From Brevibacillus composti (GTDB taxonomy: Bacteria; Bacillota; Bacilli; Brevibacillales; Brevibacillaceae), in contig NZ_CP066308.1 of the NCBI RefSeq assembly GCF_016406105.1, positions 2,901,501-2,965,500 of the forward strand: a DNA stretch of 64,000 bases. Direction: 5' to 3'. Shown in pieces: positions 1 to 8,621 of the stretch; positions within the stretch are counted from its first letter, which is position 1, and the number at the start of each line of letters is the position of its first letter. A program made the position numbers and the translations under genes. Below the pieces are notes generated by a model. The model searched no databases. It saw only the letters and a program-made list of their open reading frames with translations, and was not told the DNA's origin.

Positions 1-1
1 C

Positions 2-199
2 GCTTGTATCGGCAAAACGATCGGTGAGCTCGATGTCCGCCAAAAAACCGGTGCGACGATCATCGCCGTGATTGATTCGCAGGAGAAAAAACAGATCAAT
101 CCCGGACCCGATCACGTCTTCACGGCGAATGCGCTGCTCGTCGTAGCCGGCGAGCGGGCCCATCTGAAAACGTTGAAGACTTTGCTGCAAAACGGCTAA
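2..199 (+). CDS. KhtT-like TrkA-C domain protein, 3' end only
   Basis: This is the last 65 codons of a gene that begins before the window. The frame reads CIGKTIGELDVRQKTGATII and ends with a TAA at 197-199. It aligns closely with the C-terminal half of KhtT at 1552-2046, sharing IGELD, RQKTGA, NPGPD, and LVVAGER against LIVAGER. This region is a TrkA-C (RCK-C) domain, the regulatory ligand-binding fold of K+ channels and antiporters; in B. subtilis KhtT it binds c-di-AMP (family knowledge). The gene faces khtTU and converges on it, so the locus holds two KhtT-type subunits around one antiporter gene. Whether this copy regulates KhtU or another transporter upstream cannot be seen here. Confidence 0.85.
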   Translation, partial: ACIGKTIGELDVRQKTGATIIAVIDSQEKKQINPGPDHVFTANALLVVAGERAHLKTLKTLLQNG

Positions 200-211
200 A
201 CGGTTGTACAC

Positions 212-256
212 AAAATGCGGGGCAGGTATCGGAAAAAGGATACCTGCCCCGCTTTT
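212..256. terminator. bidirectional intrinsic terminator
   Basis: A perfect 14-bp stem (217-230 with 239-252) has an 8-nt loop, an A-run before it and TTTT after it. It lies between two convergent genes and can serve both strands. Confidence 0.9.
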
Positions 257-272
257 GCATAACCGTGCCTCG

Positions 273-1496
273 TCAGGAGGCGCTGCGATCCCGCTCGATC
301 TTTCGTTTCCCCCACTTCTGCCCCAGCTTTTCGAAGTAGTTGTAAATCGTTTTCGATTCTTTGGTCAATAGCGGTCCCAGCACGGCGAGAATCAGCACAT
401 ACAGCACGGCAAAGGACTGCACGACCGGAAGCAGGCCCCCCGCCTTGCCGATATTGGCCATGATAATGGAAAACTCCCCCCGCGAGACGAGCGTAAAGCC
501 GATATTGACCGAAGCCTTGTTGGAGATCCCGGCGATGCGCCCGCTGAGAAAACCAGCCACCATATTGCCGATCAAGGTCAAAATGACCGCGACGATCGTA
601 ATCCAGACCGCGCCTCCCAGCGACATCGGATCAATCGTCAAGCCGAAGCCGAAGAAGAAGATGGCGCCGAAGAAATCCCGGAACGGCAAGACCAGCCCTT
701 CGATTCGCTTCACATGCTTCGAGTCGGCCAGGACGAGCCCGACCATCAGCGCGCCAATCGCTTCTGCGACGTGCAGCGTCTCGGAAAAGCCCGCAACCAG
801 AAACAGCGCCGCCACCACCAGGATGAGGAAAAGCTCCGTCGACTTGACGTTAAACAGCCGGTCCACGTACTTGATGACGTATCTCCCCACGATCAGGAAG
901 ATCAGGATAAACAGCAGCGCGGACAGCGAGGTCAACAGGACGCCGCTCAACGAAGTGGCACCGCTCAGCACCAAGCCCGACAAGATCGACATGTGCACGG
1001 CGATAAACAGATCGTCAAACATGATCATGCCCATGATGATCTCCGTTTCCGGATTGGCCGTCCGTTTCAGGTCGACCAGCACTTTGGCCACGATCGCCGT
1101 AGAAGAGCTGGTCATGATCCCGCAGATTACCAGCGTCTCTTTAAGCGGCATGCCCATCATCCAGCCGAGCAAGAGACCGGAGACAAAATTGAGCGCCACA
1201 TAAGCGGAACCGCCCACAAGAATGGATTTCCCCGATTTGACCAGGCGACTTACGGAAAACTCCAGCCCGAGGTAAAACAGCAGAAACAGTACGCCGAGCC
1301 GACCCATGAACTCGATAAACATGGAGCTTTCAATAAATCGCAAGTCAAAGATTCCAAAATGAGGGGCGTGCGGTCCGACTGCCATTCCCACCAGGATGTA
1401 AAAAGGGATGACCGAGAAGCGTAGTTTATTGGAAAGCAAACCCACGATTGATATCAACGCTAGCGCGAGGCCTATCTCAAATATGACTGTATCCAT
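273..1496 (-). CDS. khtU: K+/H+ antiporter KhtU, CPA2 family
   Basis: The 407-residue protein consists almost entirely of hydrophobic segments with short charged loops, as in the Na+/H+-exchanger domain of CPA2 cation:proton antiporters. It starts directly with membrane segment 1 (VIFEIGLALALISIVGLL) and ends in a basic tail (KWGKRKIERD). It lacks the C-terminal RCK domains of KefB/KefC, which fits KhtU, where regulation comes from the separate KhtT subunit. The ATG at 1496 follows a strong AGGAGG site. It lies 55 bp downstream of khtT on the same strand, so the two are probably co-transcribed. By family knowledge it exports K+ (and NH4+) at the cytoplasmic membrane under alkaline or high-K+ stress and is controlled by c-di-AMP through KhtT. 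Confidence 0.88.
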   Translation of the reverse strand: MDTVIFEIGLALALISIVGLLSNKLRFSVIPFYILVGMAVGPHAPHFGIFDLRFIESSMFIEFMGRLGVLFLLFYLGLEFSVSRLVKSGKSILVGGSAYVALNFVSGLLLGWMMGMPLKETLVICGIMTSSSTAIVAKVLVDLKRTANPETEIIMGMIMFDDLFIAVHMSILSGLVLSGATSLSGVLLTSLSALLFILIFLIVGRYVIKYVDRLFNVKSTELFLILVVAALFLVAGFSETLHVAEAIGALMVGLVLADSKHVKRIEGLVLPFRDFFGAIFFFGFGLTIDPMSLGGAVWITIVAVILTLIGNMVAGFLSGRIAGISNKASVNIGFTLVSRGEFSIIMANIGKAGGLLPVVQSFAVLYVLILAVLGPLLTKESKTIYNYFEKLGQKWGKRKIERDRSAS

Positions 1497-1551
1497 ATGT
1501 TCCTCCTTTTTCAGTCTCAGATTAACGGTTAGAAAAGGAAAGGAGGGTCAG

Positions 1552-2046
1552 CTACTCCCGTCCGCCGAGCAAGAAGGATTGCAATGCTTTTAACTGCTTG
1601 CGCTCACCTGCGACGATCAGCATCGAATGAGCGGTAAACATATAGTCAGGTCCCGGATTGATATGCTTTTTATGATCTTTTTCCACCACTGCAATAATCG
1701 AGGCGCCCGTTTTTTGCCGGATGTCCAGCTCGCCGATCCTTTTCCCGATGCATTTGGCGTTCGCCTCGATTTTATGCCATTCGATCACCAAATCATCCAG
1801 ACTCATGTCAATCGATTCCAGCGCTTTTGGCTTGTATACCATCCCTCCGATAATCCCGGCCACCTGTCTGGCTTCTTCGTCATCGAGGGCTACCATGGAG
1901 ACACTGCTCTCCGGATCGTCCGGCTCAAAATGATACAGCTCGCGCCGACCGCTATCGTGGATAACAATCACCAACTTGTCTCCATTCTGCGTGTCCATTT
2001 GGAATTTTTTTCCGATTCCAGGCAAGTGGATTTCGCGAATATTCAT
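1552..2046 (-). CDS. khtT: KhtT, TrkA-C regulatory subunit of KhtU
   Basis: This 164-residue soluble protein has an N-terminal domain of about 70 residues ([17 protein letters not shown]...) and a C-terminal TrkA-C domain (about residues 80-160, [26 protein letters not shown]). The length and layout are those of B. subtilis KhtT, which forms the gate of the KhtU antiporter. The ATG at 2046 is preceded by TGGAGG with normal spacing. It is the first gene of a khtT-khtU operon. The remaining part of a homologous gene at 2-199 shows that the locus duplicated this subunit. Confidence 0.88.
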   Translation of the reverse strand: MNIREIHLPGIGKKFQMDTQNGDKLVIVIHDSGRRELYHFEPDDPESSVSMVALDDEEARQVAGIIGGMVYKPKALESIDMSLDDLVIEWHKIEANAKCIGKRIGELDIRQKTGASIIAVVEKDHKKHINPGPDYMFTAHSMLIVAGERKQLKALQSFLLGGRE

Positions 2047-2299
2047 GTAACCATACCTCCATTGTCATAGTCGATCGTATACCCCAGAAAACCGATATAT
2101 TCACCTTGATTTTTTTCCGTCAGGAATTCCGCCTGCCGATGAGGGTGTCCGGAAGCCTGCTGCTGCCCATAGGAAAGCAAGGGGTCCCTTTTTTCAACTG
2201 CCCGGCTTGTGATTCGTTTCACATTCCCGCACGCTGAAAAAGAGTTCGGAACCTCTGTCGTTTCCTATGGATTTTCCCTTCCGTAAGGCAATCAGCAGG

Positions 2300-2659
2300 C
2301 TACGCGGCATTCAGGAAATACGTCGAGGTGAATTTAATGGGCATCAAAAGAAGACTTTTCATTTTTTGTGGAATGAAAGTCCGAAGATTAAAACGTGGTA
2401 TGAGGATGGCTGAGACGAAAAGCAGCGTCAAACTCATCGCGTTGACGGCCTCTCGCAGCAGGGAATAGAGGAATTTCATCGGCGATGAATGACGCAGATT
2501 TACGACGTGTTTGCCGTAGGGAACCGCTGTGATGCTCGTGGATTCCTCATGCGTCAACATCCCGTTCGGAGCGAGAAAGGGGGCAAAAGCAAAGGCTAAG
2601 AGGACAAACAGGCTCAGGAAGGATAGGAAGATGCATCTTGAGTTGTTTGATTGGATCAT
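2300..2659 (-). CDS. small two-span membrane protein of unknown function
   Basis: The 119-residue protein was not recognised. Residues 9-29 form a strong hydrophobic segment (CIFLSFLSLFVLLAFAFAPF), possibly a signal anchor; a second lies at about 73-90 (MSLTLLFVSAILIP). The region between (about 30-70) would be outside. It is judged real because the ATG at 2659 is preceded by AGGAGGT about 8 nt upstream. A symmetric operator-like sequence lies 105-120 bp upstream of the start (2765-2779), so metal- or stress-dependent expression is possible, but this is an inference. Confidence 0.6.
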   Translation of the reverse strand: MIQSNNSRCIFLSFLSLFVLLAFAFAPFLAPNGMLTHEESTSITAVPYGKHVVNLRHSSPMKFLYSLLREAVNAMSLTLLFVSAILIPRFNLRTFIPQKMKSLLLMPIKFTSTYFLNAA

Positions 2660-2764
2660 CTGTGTGCACCTCCTGCCAAAAATCTCCGAAATGGGCTGTC
2701 CGTGTCCTCCCGTGCTAATTCCTTCGCCGCTTTTTCATAGACTGAATTGGATCACTATATCATT

Positions 2765-2779
2765 ATTTCATAATGAAAT
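2765..2779. promoter_or_regulatory. 7-1-7 palindromic operator candidate
   Basis: ATTTCAT-A-ATGAAAT is a perfect 7-1-7 inverted repeat in an AT-rich block upstream of the membrane protein gene. A second related stretch (GATAATGATAC on the minus strand, about 2799-2809) lies nearby. The 7-1-7 form and the GATAATGAT core resemble Fur-family (Fur, PerR, Zur) boxes, but the half-site is not a perfect match to any of the three. Confidence 0.4.
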
Positions 2780-2860
2780 GTATACAAAAAAAGAGTATCA
2801 TTATCATCCAATTAAGTCAAATGAAGGAGTGCCTTAGACCTGTCCAAACCTGCTGCGGAT

Positions 2861-2900
2861 AAAAGACGGCGCCCTTTTTGCTGGAAAAAAGAGCGCTGTC
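2861..2900 (-). terminator. terminator after the YhcN-like gene
   Basis: On the minus strand a GC-rich outer stem (GACAGCGC with GCGCCGTC, one G-T pair) and an inner T/A stem are followed by TTTT. It is positioned 40 bp beyond the stop of the lipoprotein gene. Confidence 0.7.
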
Positions 2901-2941
2901 CGTCCCCCGCCTTGCAGTTGTCAACTCCGATGCAAGCAGGG

Positions 2942-3445
2942 TTAGCCTTTCATGTCGTCTTCAATTTTTTTGAGCTTTTTCTTTTGCTTGCAGGCAGCTT
3001 CCATTTTGGCATACCATGGCGAATCGCTCAGCTTTTGCAATTCGTTGATCAGCTTTTTGTCCGAAGTGACATGAATCTTTGTCTTCGGGAACGATTTCTT
3101 TAGCTTCTGTGCGACTTCCTTCTCGATGGTTTCCAGTCGGAAGCGGTTGAAGTTGCTTACCTGGATCGCCACGTTCAAGTCGTTGTCGATCTGGACCGCT
3201 ACGGACTTGTCGATCCCTTTCACTTTTTGCGTGATCGACTTCGCCTTTTGCTCCGCATCAAAATGACGGACAGGCATCTTTTTGCACATCGGGTCCTGTG
3301 CGGCAGACTGGGTCTTGGATTGCTGCTTTGATTGCTGCTGCGGCTGTTGTTGGGACTGCTGCTGATTCTGCTGCTGCTGAGATTGTTGCTGGGCACATCC
3401 CGCCAGCAGCATGCTGATGGCCAATAAAGAACAGATGGTACGCAA
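2942..3445 (-). CDS. YhcN/YlaJ family sporulation lipoprotein
   Basis: The best start is a TTG at 3445, 7 nt after GAGGAGGT; upstream in-frame codons give a non-signal-like extension. The 167-residue product begins with a lipoprotein signal peptide (RTICSLLAISMLLAGC, lipobox LAGC), so it should be lipidated on Cys and anchored in the membrane. A glutamine-rich linker of about 30 residues follows, then a domain with alternating charged helices and strands (VAVQIDNDLNVAIQVSNF) typical of the YhcN/YlaJ family. These proteins are made during sporulation and found in the forespore or spore envelope (family knowledge). The gene ends in a clear terminator and stands alone. Confidence 0.75.
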   Translation of the reverse strand: MRTICSLLAISMLLAGCAQQQSQQQQNQQQSQQQPQQQSKQQSKTQSAAQDPMCKKMPVRHFDAEQKAKSITQKVKGIDKSVAVQIDNDLNVAIQVSNFNRFRLETIEKEVAQKLKKSFPKTKIHVTSDKKLINELQKLSDSPWYAKMEAACKQKKKLKKIEDDMKG

Positions 3446-3725
3446 TGGATGGACCTCCTCGTAATCATGCGTACCCTTAGAATTTCCCTCTCCTTTTTTT
3501 GTATGCGTCAAAAATACGACGGGTCTTGTGCGCTCCCCGACGGAGATCACGCTACAACTTCAGATTGACACCCTTTGTCACCATTTGGTAACATCAGGAC
3601 GTAACACTCAATATCATATTTGCTAGTTACATCTCCATTCTTATGATGACAATCAATCAAAACACGAAAGGGGGGATCTCTCTTGATGTGGCACCCATTC
3701 TTGTTTGAAAAGGAGAGATTCACCA

Positions 3726-4558
3726 ATGATTACGGTTCGTCCTATCCACCCTGAGGAATTGGCTGGCTGGGGCGGATCGCGTTTTGGACGCTTCCGGGCG
3801 AGGCGTGTCCGCTCGCTTTTGTTTTGTGGGATTTGCCCTGGGAAGAGGACGACTGTCTGGATATCGGCAGGACATTGCTGCGTGAAACCATAGCTGCCGT
3901 CCAGATTCCGCCGGGCCGACTGCTTGAGTACATGCTGGATACGCCGGCGATGGCCCCCCAGTGTCAGGATCATGTTGAAAAACGGCAGTTGGTCCTGGAG
4001 CAGCTTGGTTTTCGCCTGCAAAGGAAGACCTCCCGCTTTGAATGGACAAAGAGCAGCCAGGATGCGGGTACCGCTGTTCATTTGCCAGGGAGAGAGAAGA
4101 TCATCTTCCGGAGCTTGCCCGAAATCGGAGATGATGCTTTCGTCGAAGCGATCATGCAGATTAGCGCAGGTACGTACGACAACCAGATATCCCTTGCCCG
4201 ACAAGCAAAGGGACCGCTGGAACACGCCCGGTACTTTTTTCGAGAGATGCAGCTGATGCAGCACGATCCGCTCTGGTGGCAACTTGCGTACGCGCAAAGC
4301 GGCGAGCTGATTGGACTGCTTATGCCGGCAAAGAGCCCCACATTTGCAACGATTGGCTATATCGGCGTGCCCCCGGAACAACGGGGGCGCGGGTATATCG
4401 ATATGCTGCTGAATCGGGCGACCAGCATCCTGGTTCAAGCGGGGGAAACGTATATCCGTGCCGACACGGATGTCCAAAACAGACCGATGGCCAACGCCTT
4501 CTTGCGCGCTGGGTACCAGCCGTTTGCAAACCGGATTGAATATTATCTATCGTTATGA
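3726..4558 (+). pseudogene. GNAT acetyltransferase with N-terminal frameshift
   Basis: An ATG at 3726 follows AAGGAGAG and begins MITVRPIHPEELAGW, but that frame runs into non-GNAT sequence. The next frame, open from 3755 and reading LGRIAFWTLPGEACPLAF into WDLPWEEDD, continues to 4558. The switch point is near 3765-3775 in a GGCTGGCTGGGGCGG run. The downstream part has a C-terminal GNAT domain with the acetyl-CoA loop PPEQRGRGYIDMLL (about residues 183-196 of that frame) and the usual N-F-YR-like AFLRAGYQP end. Either the gene is broken by a single-base indel or the base call is wrong. The substrate is unknown. An IS1182-type element begins 26 bp after the stop. Confidence 0.75.
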
Positions 4559-6400
4559 AGAACGAAAATTCGCGAATAAAAAAGGGGCTGTCCAATAAGT
4601 CCCCAAAATAAAAAGTTGGGCGGAAAAACGTAATGTTTTCCGTCCAACTTTTTTGTGCGGCTGCTTTTGCAGGAAAGTAGCGAGGCGGATGCCTGCCACT
4701 TTCAATAGATTGTGGGCCAATGCCACAATCCCAAACTCGACGTGAACCTTGTCCAGCCCCCGTAAGGAGAACCGTCGGAACGACCGGTTGCCCTTGAGGT
4801 GACCGAACACGCTTTCTACCTCCACTTTACGCCGAGCATAGATCGCGGACTTCTCGTCATCCTCAAGGGCTCTTTTGGCCTTTGCCTTTAACTCTTCCCA
4901 TATCGTGTTCCAGTGTACCTGGCGATTCCCTTTTGCTTTGGTGCACGAGAGCTTGAGCGGGCAATCGCTACAATCCTCACATTCATAGATCTTGAAGCTT
5001 TGCTCCAGGCCAGAAGCGTTTTTTTTCGTCTGGTATTTCTTAAAGCGAACGTATCGACCATTCGGGCAAACAAAGCGATCATCCTGCTCTTCATACGTCC
5101 AGTTGGAAGCGTGCCGGATGTCCTTCTGGTATCGTCGGGTTTTCTCCTTCAAATAGTTGCCGTAGGGTATGAGAAACTCAAATCGCGGCTGTTTTTCTTC
5201 GCCCATCGCATACAAGTAGTTTTCCTCGCTGCCATAGCCAGCGTCGGCAATCACGGTTTTGGGCATCGGCAACGAAGACGCCGCCAATCGCTCCATATGC
5301 GGAATAAAGCATCGTGTATCCGTAGGACGCTGATGGATGCTGTAGAACAAAACAAACTGGTTTTCCGTGGCCATTTGCACATTGTAGCCTGGCTTCAGTT
5401 GGCCATTTTTCATGTGATCTTCCTTCATGCGCATAAACGTGGCGTCCGGATCGGTTTTCGAGTAGCTGTTGCGATCGCCAAAGCAGGCTTTCTGCTGCTC
5501 ATACTTGGCGAAGCGAGGAAGGAAATCCTTCCGAATCTGTTTCAGCGGCCTCTTCAAGGCACTGCGCGCTTTGCGCAAGGCTTTCCGCTCTTCGCTGCCG
5601 CTGGTCTGCGTGAGCTGTTCGGTTAAGCCTTCGACTCTTTCCTCCAGCACGGCCGCTGCTTCTTCGAGCTTGGCAGGGAGCTCTTCCGGGTCTGCCGCTG
5701 CATATTCGCCAGCTTCTTGCTGCGTGAGCGTATGAATATGCGCAAGGGTGGCCTGCACCTTTTCCTTGAGCTTTTCCTCGAAGCGAAGCGTGGATTTTTT
5801 CCACACAAAAGAGTACTTGTTCGCATCGGCTTCAATCTTTGTGCCATCCAAAAAGTACTGCTCCATCGAAATGTAGTTGTCCGCGATGAGCTTGCGGATC
5901 ATCGTTTCAAACAGTTCGTCCATGAACGCTTTCATGCGCACGCCGCGAAAATCGTTCAAGGTACGGAAGTCAGGCTGCTGCATCGCCGCCAGCCACATGG
6001 CCGGGAGGTTCTCACGCAACAGCTTTTCAATACCGCGGCAGGAATAAACCTTTTGTGAGTAGCCGTAAAGGATCACCTTAAGCATCATTTTGGGATGGTA
6101 GGAACTGCGGCCTCCGCCCGTGTAATGAGCAAACAACTGCTGATCCGGAATGGCTTCGATCATTTCATCAATGACACGAGCCACATGATGGGTGGGAACA
6201 TACATCTCCAAATCCAGAATCATCTGAGCCTGCTTGTTGTCGTACGGTTTGAAGGTAGGGGCAAGATGTCGCGTGGGCATCATTTTTTCTTCCACATCCT
6301 GTAGAGGAAGAGCCAGTTGCATGGTATAATCATGATTAGTAGTCGTCCGATTACGCAAGAAAATCGTCCTTTCTTGAATTGGTAGTGTGGTAACTTCCAT
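4553..6400 (-). CDS. IS1182 family transposase
   Basis: The protein has an N-terminal InsH-like (DUF772) domain (YVPTHHVARVIDEMIE, HPKMMLKVILYGYSQ) and an RNase H-like DDE core: FLDGTKIEADANKYSF, then VIADAGYGSEENY and the late VESVFGHLKGNRSFRR segment holding the glutamate. A Cys-rich stretch (CEDCSDCPLKLSC) is also typical of IS1182. Start candidates are ATG 6400 and ATG 6322; neither has a strong ribosome site. The reading frame runs through the element's left inverted repeat and stops at 4553 in host DNA, so the last residues (about LFANFRSS) come from the target site. Confidence 0.85.
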   Translation of the reverse strand: MEVTTLPIQERTIFLRNRTTTNHDYTMQLALPLQDVEEKMMPTRHLAPTFKPYDNKQAQMILDLEMYVPTHHVARVIDEMIEAIPDQQLFAHYTGGGRSSYHPKMMLKVILYGYSQKVYSCRGIEKLLRENLPAMWLAAMQQPDFRTLNDFRGVRMKAFMDELFETMIRKLIADNYISMEQYFLDGTKIEADANKYSFVWKKSTLRFEEKLKEKVQATLAHIHTLTQQEAGEYAAADPEELPAKLEEAAAVLEERVEGLTEQLTQTSGSEERKALRKARSALKRPLKQIRKDFLPRFAKYEQQKACFGDRNSYSKTDPDATFMRMKEDHMKNGQLKPGYNVQMATENQFVLFYSIHQRPTDTRCFIPHMERLAASSLPMPKTVIADAGYGSEENYLYAMGEEKQPRFEFLIPYGNYLKEKTRRYQKDIRHASNWTYEEQDDRFVCPNGRYVRFKKYQTKKNASGLEQSFKIYECEDCSDCPLKLSCTKAKGNRQVHWNTIWEELKAKAKRALEDDEKSAIYARRKVEVESVFGHLKGNRSFRRFSLRGLDKVHVEFGIVALAHNLLKVAGIRLATFLQKQPHKKVGRKTLRFSAQLFILGTYWTAPFLFANFRSS

Positions 6401-6496
6401 TTTACAAGAAAAGACGGTTTTTTTGTGCTTATTTTTTACATTCAACAAAAACGGGGCGCCCAGAAGTCAGTTTATGCTGACTTTCTGGACAGCCCC
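4584..6496. mobile_element. IS1182-family insertion sequence
   Basis: The ends are inverted repeats: AAAAAGGGGCTGTCCA at the left (about 4579) and its complement at the right (about 6485-6501). The single gene is read right to left. The element is about 1.9 kb, as expected for the family. No convincing target duplication is visible. Confidence 0.85.
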
Positions 6497-6534
6497 TTTT
6501 TCGCTGGGAAGATGCGACGCGCTAAGCGTTTCAC

Positions 6535-6707
6535 CTTCGCGGGCGATTTCTCACTTCATATTTTCCTTGTTTTAATCCAATTCTAAGCGACCGATAATTA
6601 CTTCGTTTTTTGATCGCCCAGAATGTGGATATTATGGTAAATCTCATTGTCTCCTGTTTGGTCTGGACAGCATCCACGACTTTATCAGTGTCGTTTTCCA
6701 TTATAAT
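6535..6707 (-). pseudogene. decayed sigK 3' fragment
   Basis: Read on the minus strand from about 6701, the DNA gives ENDTDKVVDAVQTKQE, then after a frame change NEIYHNIHILGD, then after another EVIIGRLELD and EIARE. These align in order with the intact sigK 3' half at 20.7-21.2 kb ([43 protein letters not shown]). It carries at least two frameshifts and in-frame stops and lacks the rest of the gene. It is cut off on its left side just before the IS1182 element. It therefore represents a second, dead copy of the C-terminal part of the sporulation sigma factor SigK, on the same strand as the 5' half at 55.3 kb. Confidence 0.75.
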
Positions 6708-6713
6708 TCCAGA

Positions 6714-6979
6714 TTAATCTTTCGAATAGTTATCATAAGCTCCATCCAATGATCGAACAACATAATAGACTAAATCATCATATTTCCGCATTTTACTATG
6801 ATCACCGTATGTCATGTGCCACAGCAAAAAACGTCGATTCATTAGGACCGGAGCCCTACCATAGTCTGATTCAGGATCATGGTCAGAGCCAAGTGCAGAG
6901 TCAATATTAACTGCACCGTCTTCAATATCTTCATTAGCTGATGGATAGTGTCCAGTTTTACTATAATACCTACTACTTA
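6714..6979 (-). pseudogene. 3' end of an unknown gene cut by an IS
   Basis: The frame SRYYSKTGHYPSANEDIEDG... ending ...LDGAYDNYSKD is open up to the left end of the IS copy at 6980, and its first residues (QQPL) would be IS-encoded. About 88 native residues remain, acidic in the first half and aromatic-rich in the second. The family was not recognised. The gene's start is not found beyond the two IS copies. Confidence 0.5.
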
Positions 6980-6997
6980 GGGGCTGCTGAACGGTTT

Positions 6998-8494
6998 TCA
7001 AACTTCAAAAATGTTTCCAAAAGCAGGAATTCTATAGGAAAGAAGACGGTTTAACCAGGAGACAAAAAAATCCCGCAGCCTACGCTCGAGGTTCATCACC
7101 AGGAGCTGAAGCGCGATGACGGTTTCACTTGTTTTCGCAAGGCATGCTCGAATACGGCCAAGCCCATACCTGCGCTTGCCCTCACCAAATTTGCCTTCTA
7201 TGGCGTTGCGTTTTCGTGCATCTTGTCTTGCGACTCGCCGTTGTTCTGTCGCTTCTTCGCCTTGTACGGGACGGCCAAGCGCCGGACCGCTCAAACGAAT
7301 GCCATGCGCTTTGCAAAATGCCCTGTTTTGCCGGGTGCGATAGATTTGATCGGCAAGTACCGCCTTCGGGTAACAACCAAAGCGTCTCTTGTATGCTTCT
7401 ACAGATTCGATCAGCGTCACCCCTTCGTTGAAGCTGTCCCATGATAGACGCTCCAGAAAAGCATAACCGTTCACCATGCTGACCGATACTTTGGCGCCAA
7501 ACTCTACTCGCGCTTTCGCTTTGCCGCGTACGACCGGGCGGACGTGCGGTTGGTGGATGCTCACGATTCGATCTTCGATCTGATGCGTTTTGCGTTCAAA
7601 CATCATGCGTTGCTGTCGATACAGTTCCTGAATCACAAGCAAGTCGCGATATTGTTTCCGGCTCAAAAGTGTCAGCGGCTGCCGTGAGGCCATGTTGCGG
7701 ATAATTTGAAGGTTACGTGCTACATACCGGAGTTGCTTGCCGATCGCTCGACGAATCACCTTGCCGTTTGCACGACGCTGTTTGGCCACGGCCAGGTACT
7801 CCTTTCGAGCTTTATCCCGATAAGTCCGTGGTTTGCGGGAACGACCAATCTGTGGAGCATGTAACGTATCGATGATCTCCTCCAGTTTCTCACGCGCCTC
7901 GTTCAGCAAGTTCAAATCGGTTGGGTACGCCACATCCGCCGGGGCACATGTGGCATCCAGCAACAAGACACCCTGGTTCGGATCTTCCTCGGATGTTGAG
8001 TGACGCTTGGTCGTACGTTTACCTTTGGATTTTGTACCTGATTTTGGTTCATCGTCACGGTCGGAATCTGGAATTGATTTAGCGGCCTCAACCGCGATGA
8101 TCTCGTTGATTTCACGGAGAACCGGTTCGCCTAAACGTTTGCGAAAATGCGTCATGAGCGACGGGTGGAACGGTGGATGATCCTGATAGCCTTCCAGCCC
8201 GATGAAGTATTGCAGATACGGGTTTTCGACAATCTGCTGGACCGTTTCCCGGTCCGACAGTTGCAAACGTTCCTGAATGATGAGTGCCCCGAGAGCGACA
8301 CGGATGGAAACGGCCTTTTGTCCACGAAACGATATGCGGAAGGACTTGGCATACTTTTTCTCTGCATGTGCCCACGGTACCAACCGAGCCAACTTGACCC
8401 AGCGATTTTCTTTACTCAACTTGCCGCCAAATGGCAAGAAAAAATCATCAGGGAGAAGCAGTTGATTTTCACGATGAGAGAGAAATTCGTACAT
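6998..8494 (-). CDS. IS5/IS1182-like transposase, copy A
   Basis: The 498-residue transposase has an N-terminal DUF772-like domain (VSIRVALGALIIQERLQLSDRETV, YLQYFIGLEGY) and a split DDE core: LLDATCAPADVAYPTDL, then AVLADQIYRTRENR-like (AVLADQIYRTRQNRAFC), then AIEGKFGEGKRRYGLGRI with the last acidic residue. A Lys/Arg-rich linker (residues about 145-165) separates the domains. The ATG at 8494 has GGAG upstream, and a 12-bp hairpin lies 14 bp before the start. It is nearly the same as copy B, differing mainly in a few basic residues and the C-terminal tail. Confidence 0.87.
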   Translation of the reverse strand: MYEFLSHRENQLLLPDDFFLPFGGKLSKENRWVKLARLVPWAHAEKKYAKSFRISFRGQKAVSIRVALGALIIQERLQLSDRETVQQIVENPYLQYFIGLEGYQDHPPFHPSLMTHFRKRLGEPVLREINEIIAVEAAKSIPDSDRDDEPKSGTKSKGKRTTKRHSTSEEDPNQGVLLLDATCAPADVAYPTDLNLLNEAREKLEEIIDTLHAPQIGRSRKPRTYRDKARKEYLAVAKQRRANGKVIRRAIGKQLRYVARNLQIIRNMASRQPLTLLSRKQYRDLLVIQELYRQQRMMFERKTHQIEDRIVSIHQPHVRPVVRGKAKARVEFGAKVSVSMVNGYAFLERLSWDSFNEGVTLIESVEAYKRRFGCYPKAVLADQIYRTRQNRAFCKAHGIRLSGPALGRPVQGEEATEQRRVARQDARKRNAIEGKFGEGKRRYGLGRIRACLAKTSETVIALQLLVMNLERRLRDFFVSWLNRLLSYRIPAFGNIFEV

Positions 8495-8507
8495 TCAGAT
8501 CCGCTCC

Positions 8508-8551
8508 ATGTGCAAGGAATTTGAAGAAAAATCGTCGATTTCCTTGCACAT
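8508..8551. repeat. hairpin upstream of the IS transposase gene
   Basis: ATGTGCAAGGAA and its exact complement are separated by 20 nt, just ahead of the transposase start. The same stem occurs at 10150-10193 in copy B with a changed loop, so the stem is conserved. A stem like this can block ribosomes on transcripts entering from outside the element. Confidence 0.6.
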
Positions 8552-8621
8552 GATTTCGATGAAAACGAGGCAAAACCCTTGTGGTTACAGTATTTTTTAT
8601 CTGTTCAGCAGCCCCTACTTA

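Larger units (their letters stand above)
6980..8615. mobile_element. IS5/IS1182-like element, copy A
   Basis: The ends are GGGGCTGCTGAAC and its complement. TACTTA occurs on both sides (6974-6979 and 8616-8621), a 6-bp target duplication. It is about 1.64 kb with one gene read right to left. Copy B follows after only these 6 bp. Confidence 0.88.

Noticed and set aside
361..1424. Long plus-strand frames opposite khtU (280 and 236 codons)
   Set aside because: They mirror a clearly coding membrane protein, have Arg/Gln/His- or Ser/Thr-rich compositions and no ribosome sites.
4913..5626. 237-codon plus-strand frame opposite the IS1182 transposase
   Set aside because: It is a shadow of the transposase, without start signal or recognisable domain.
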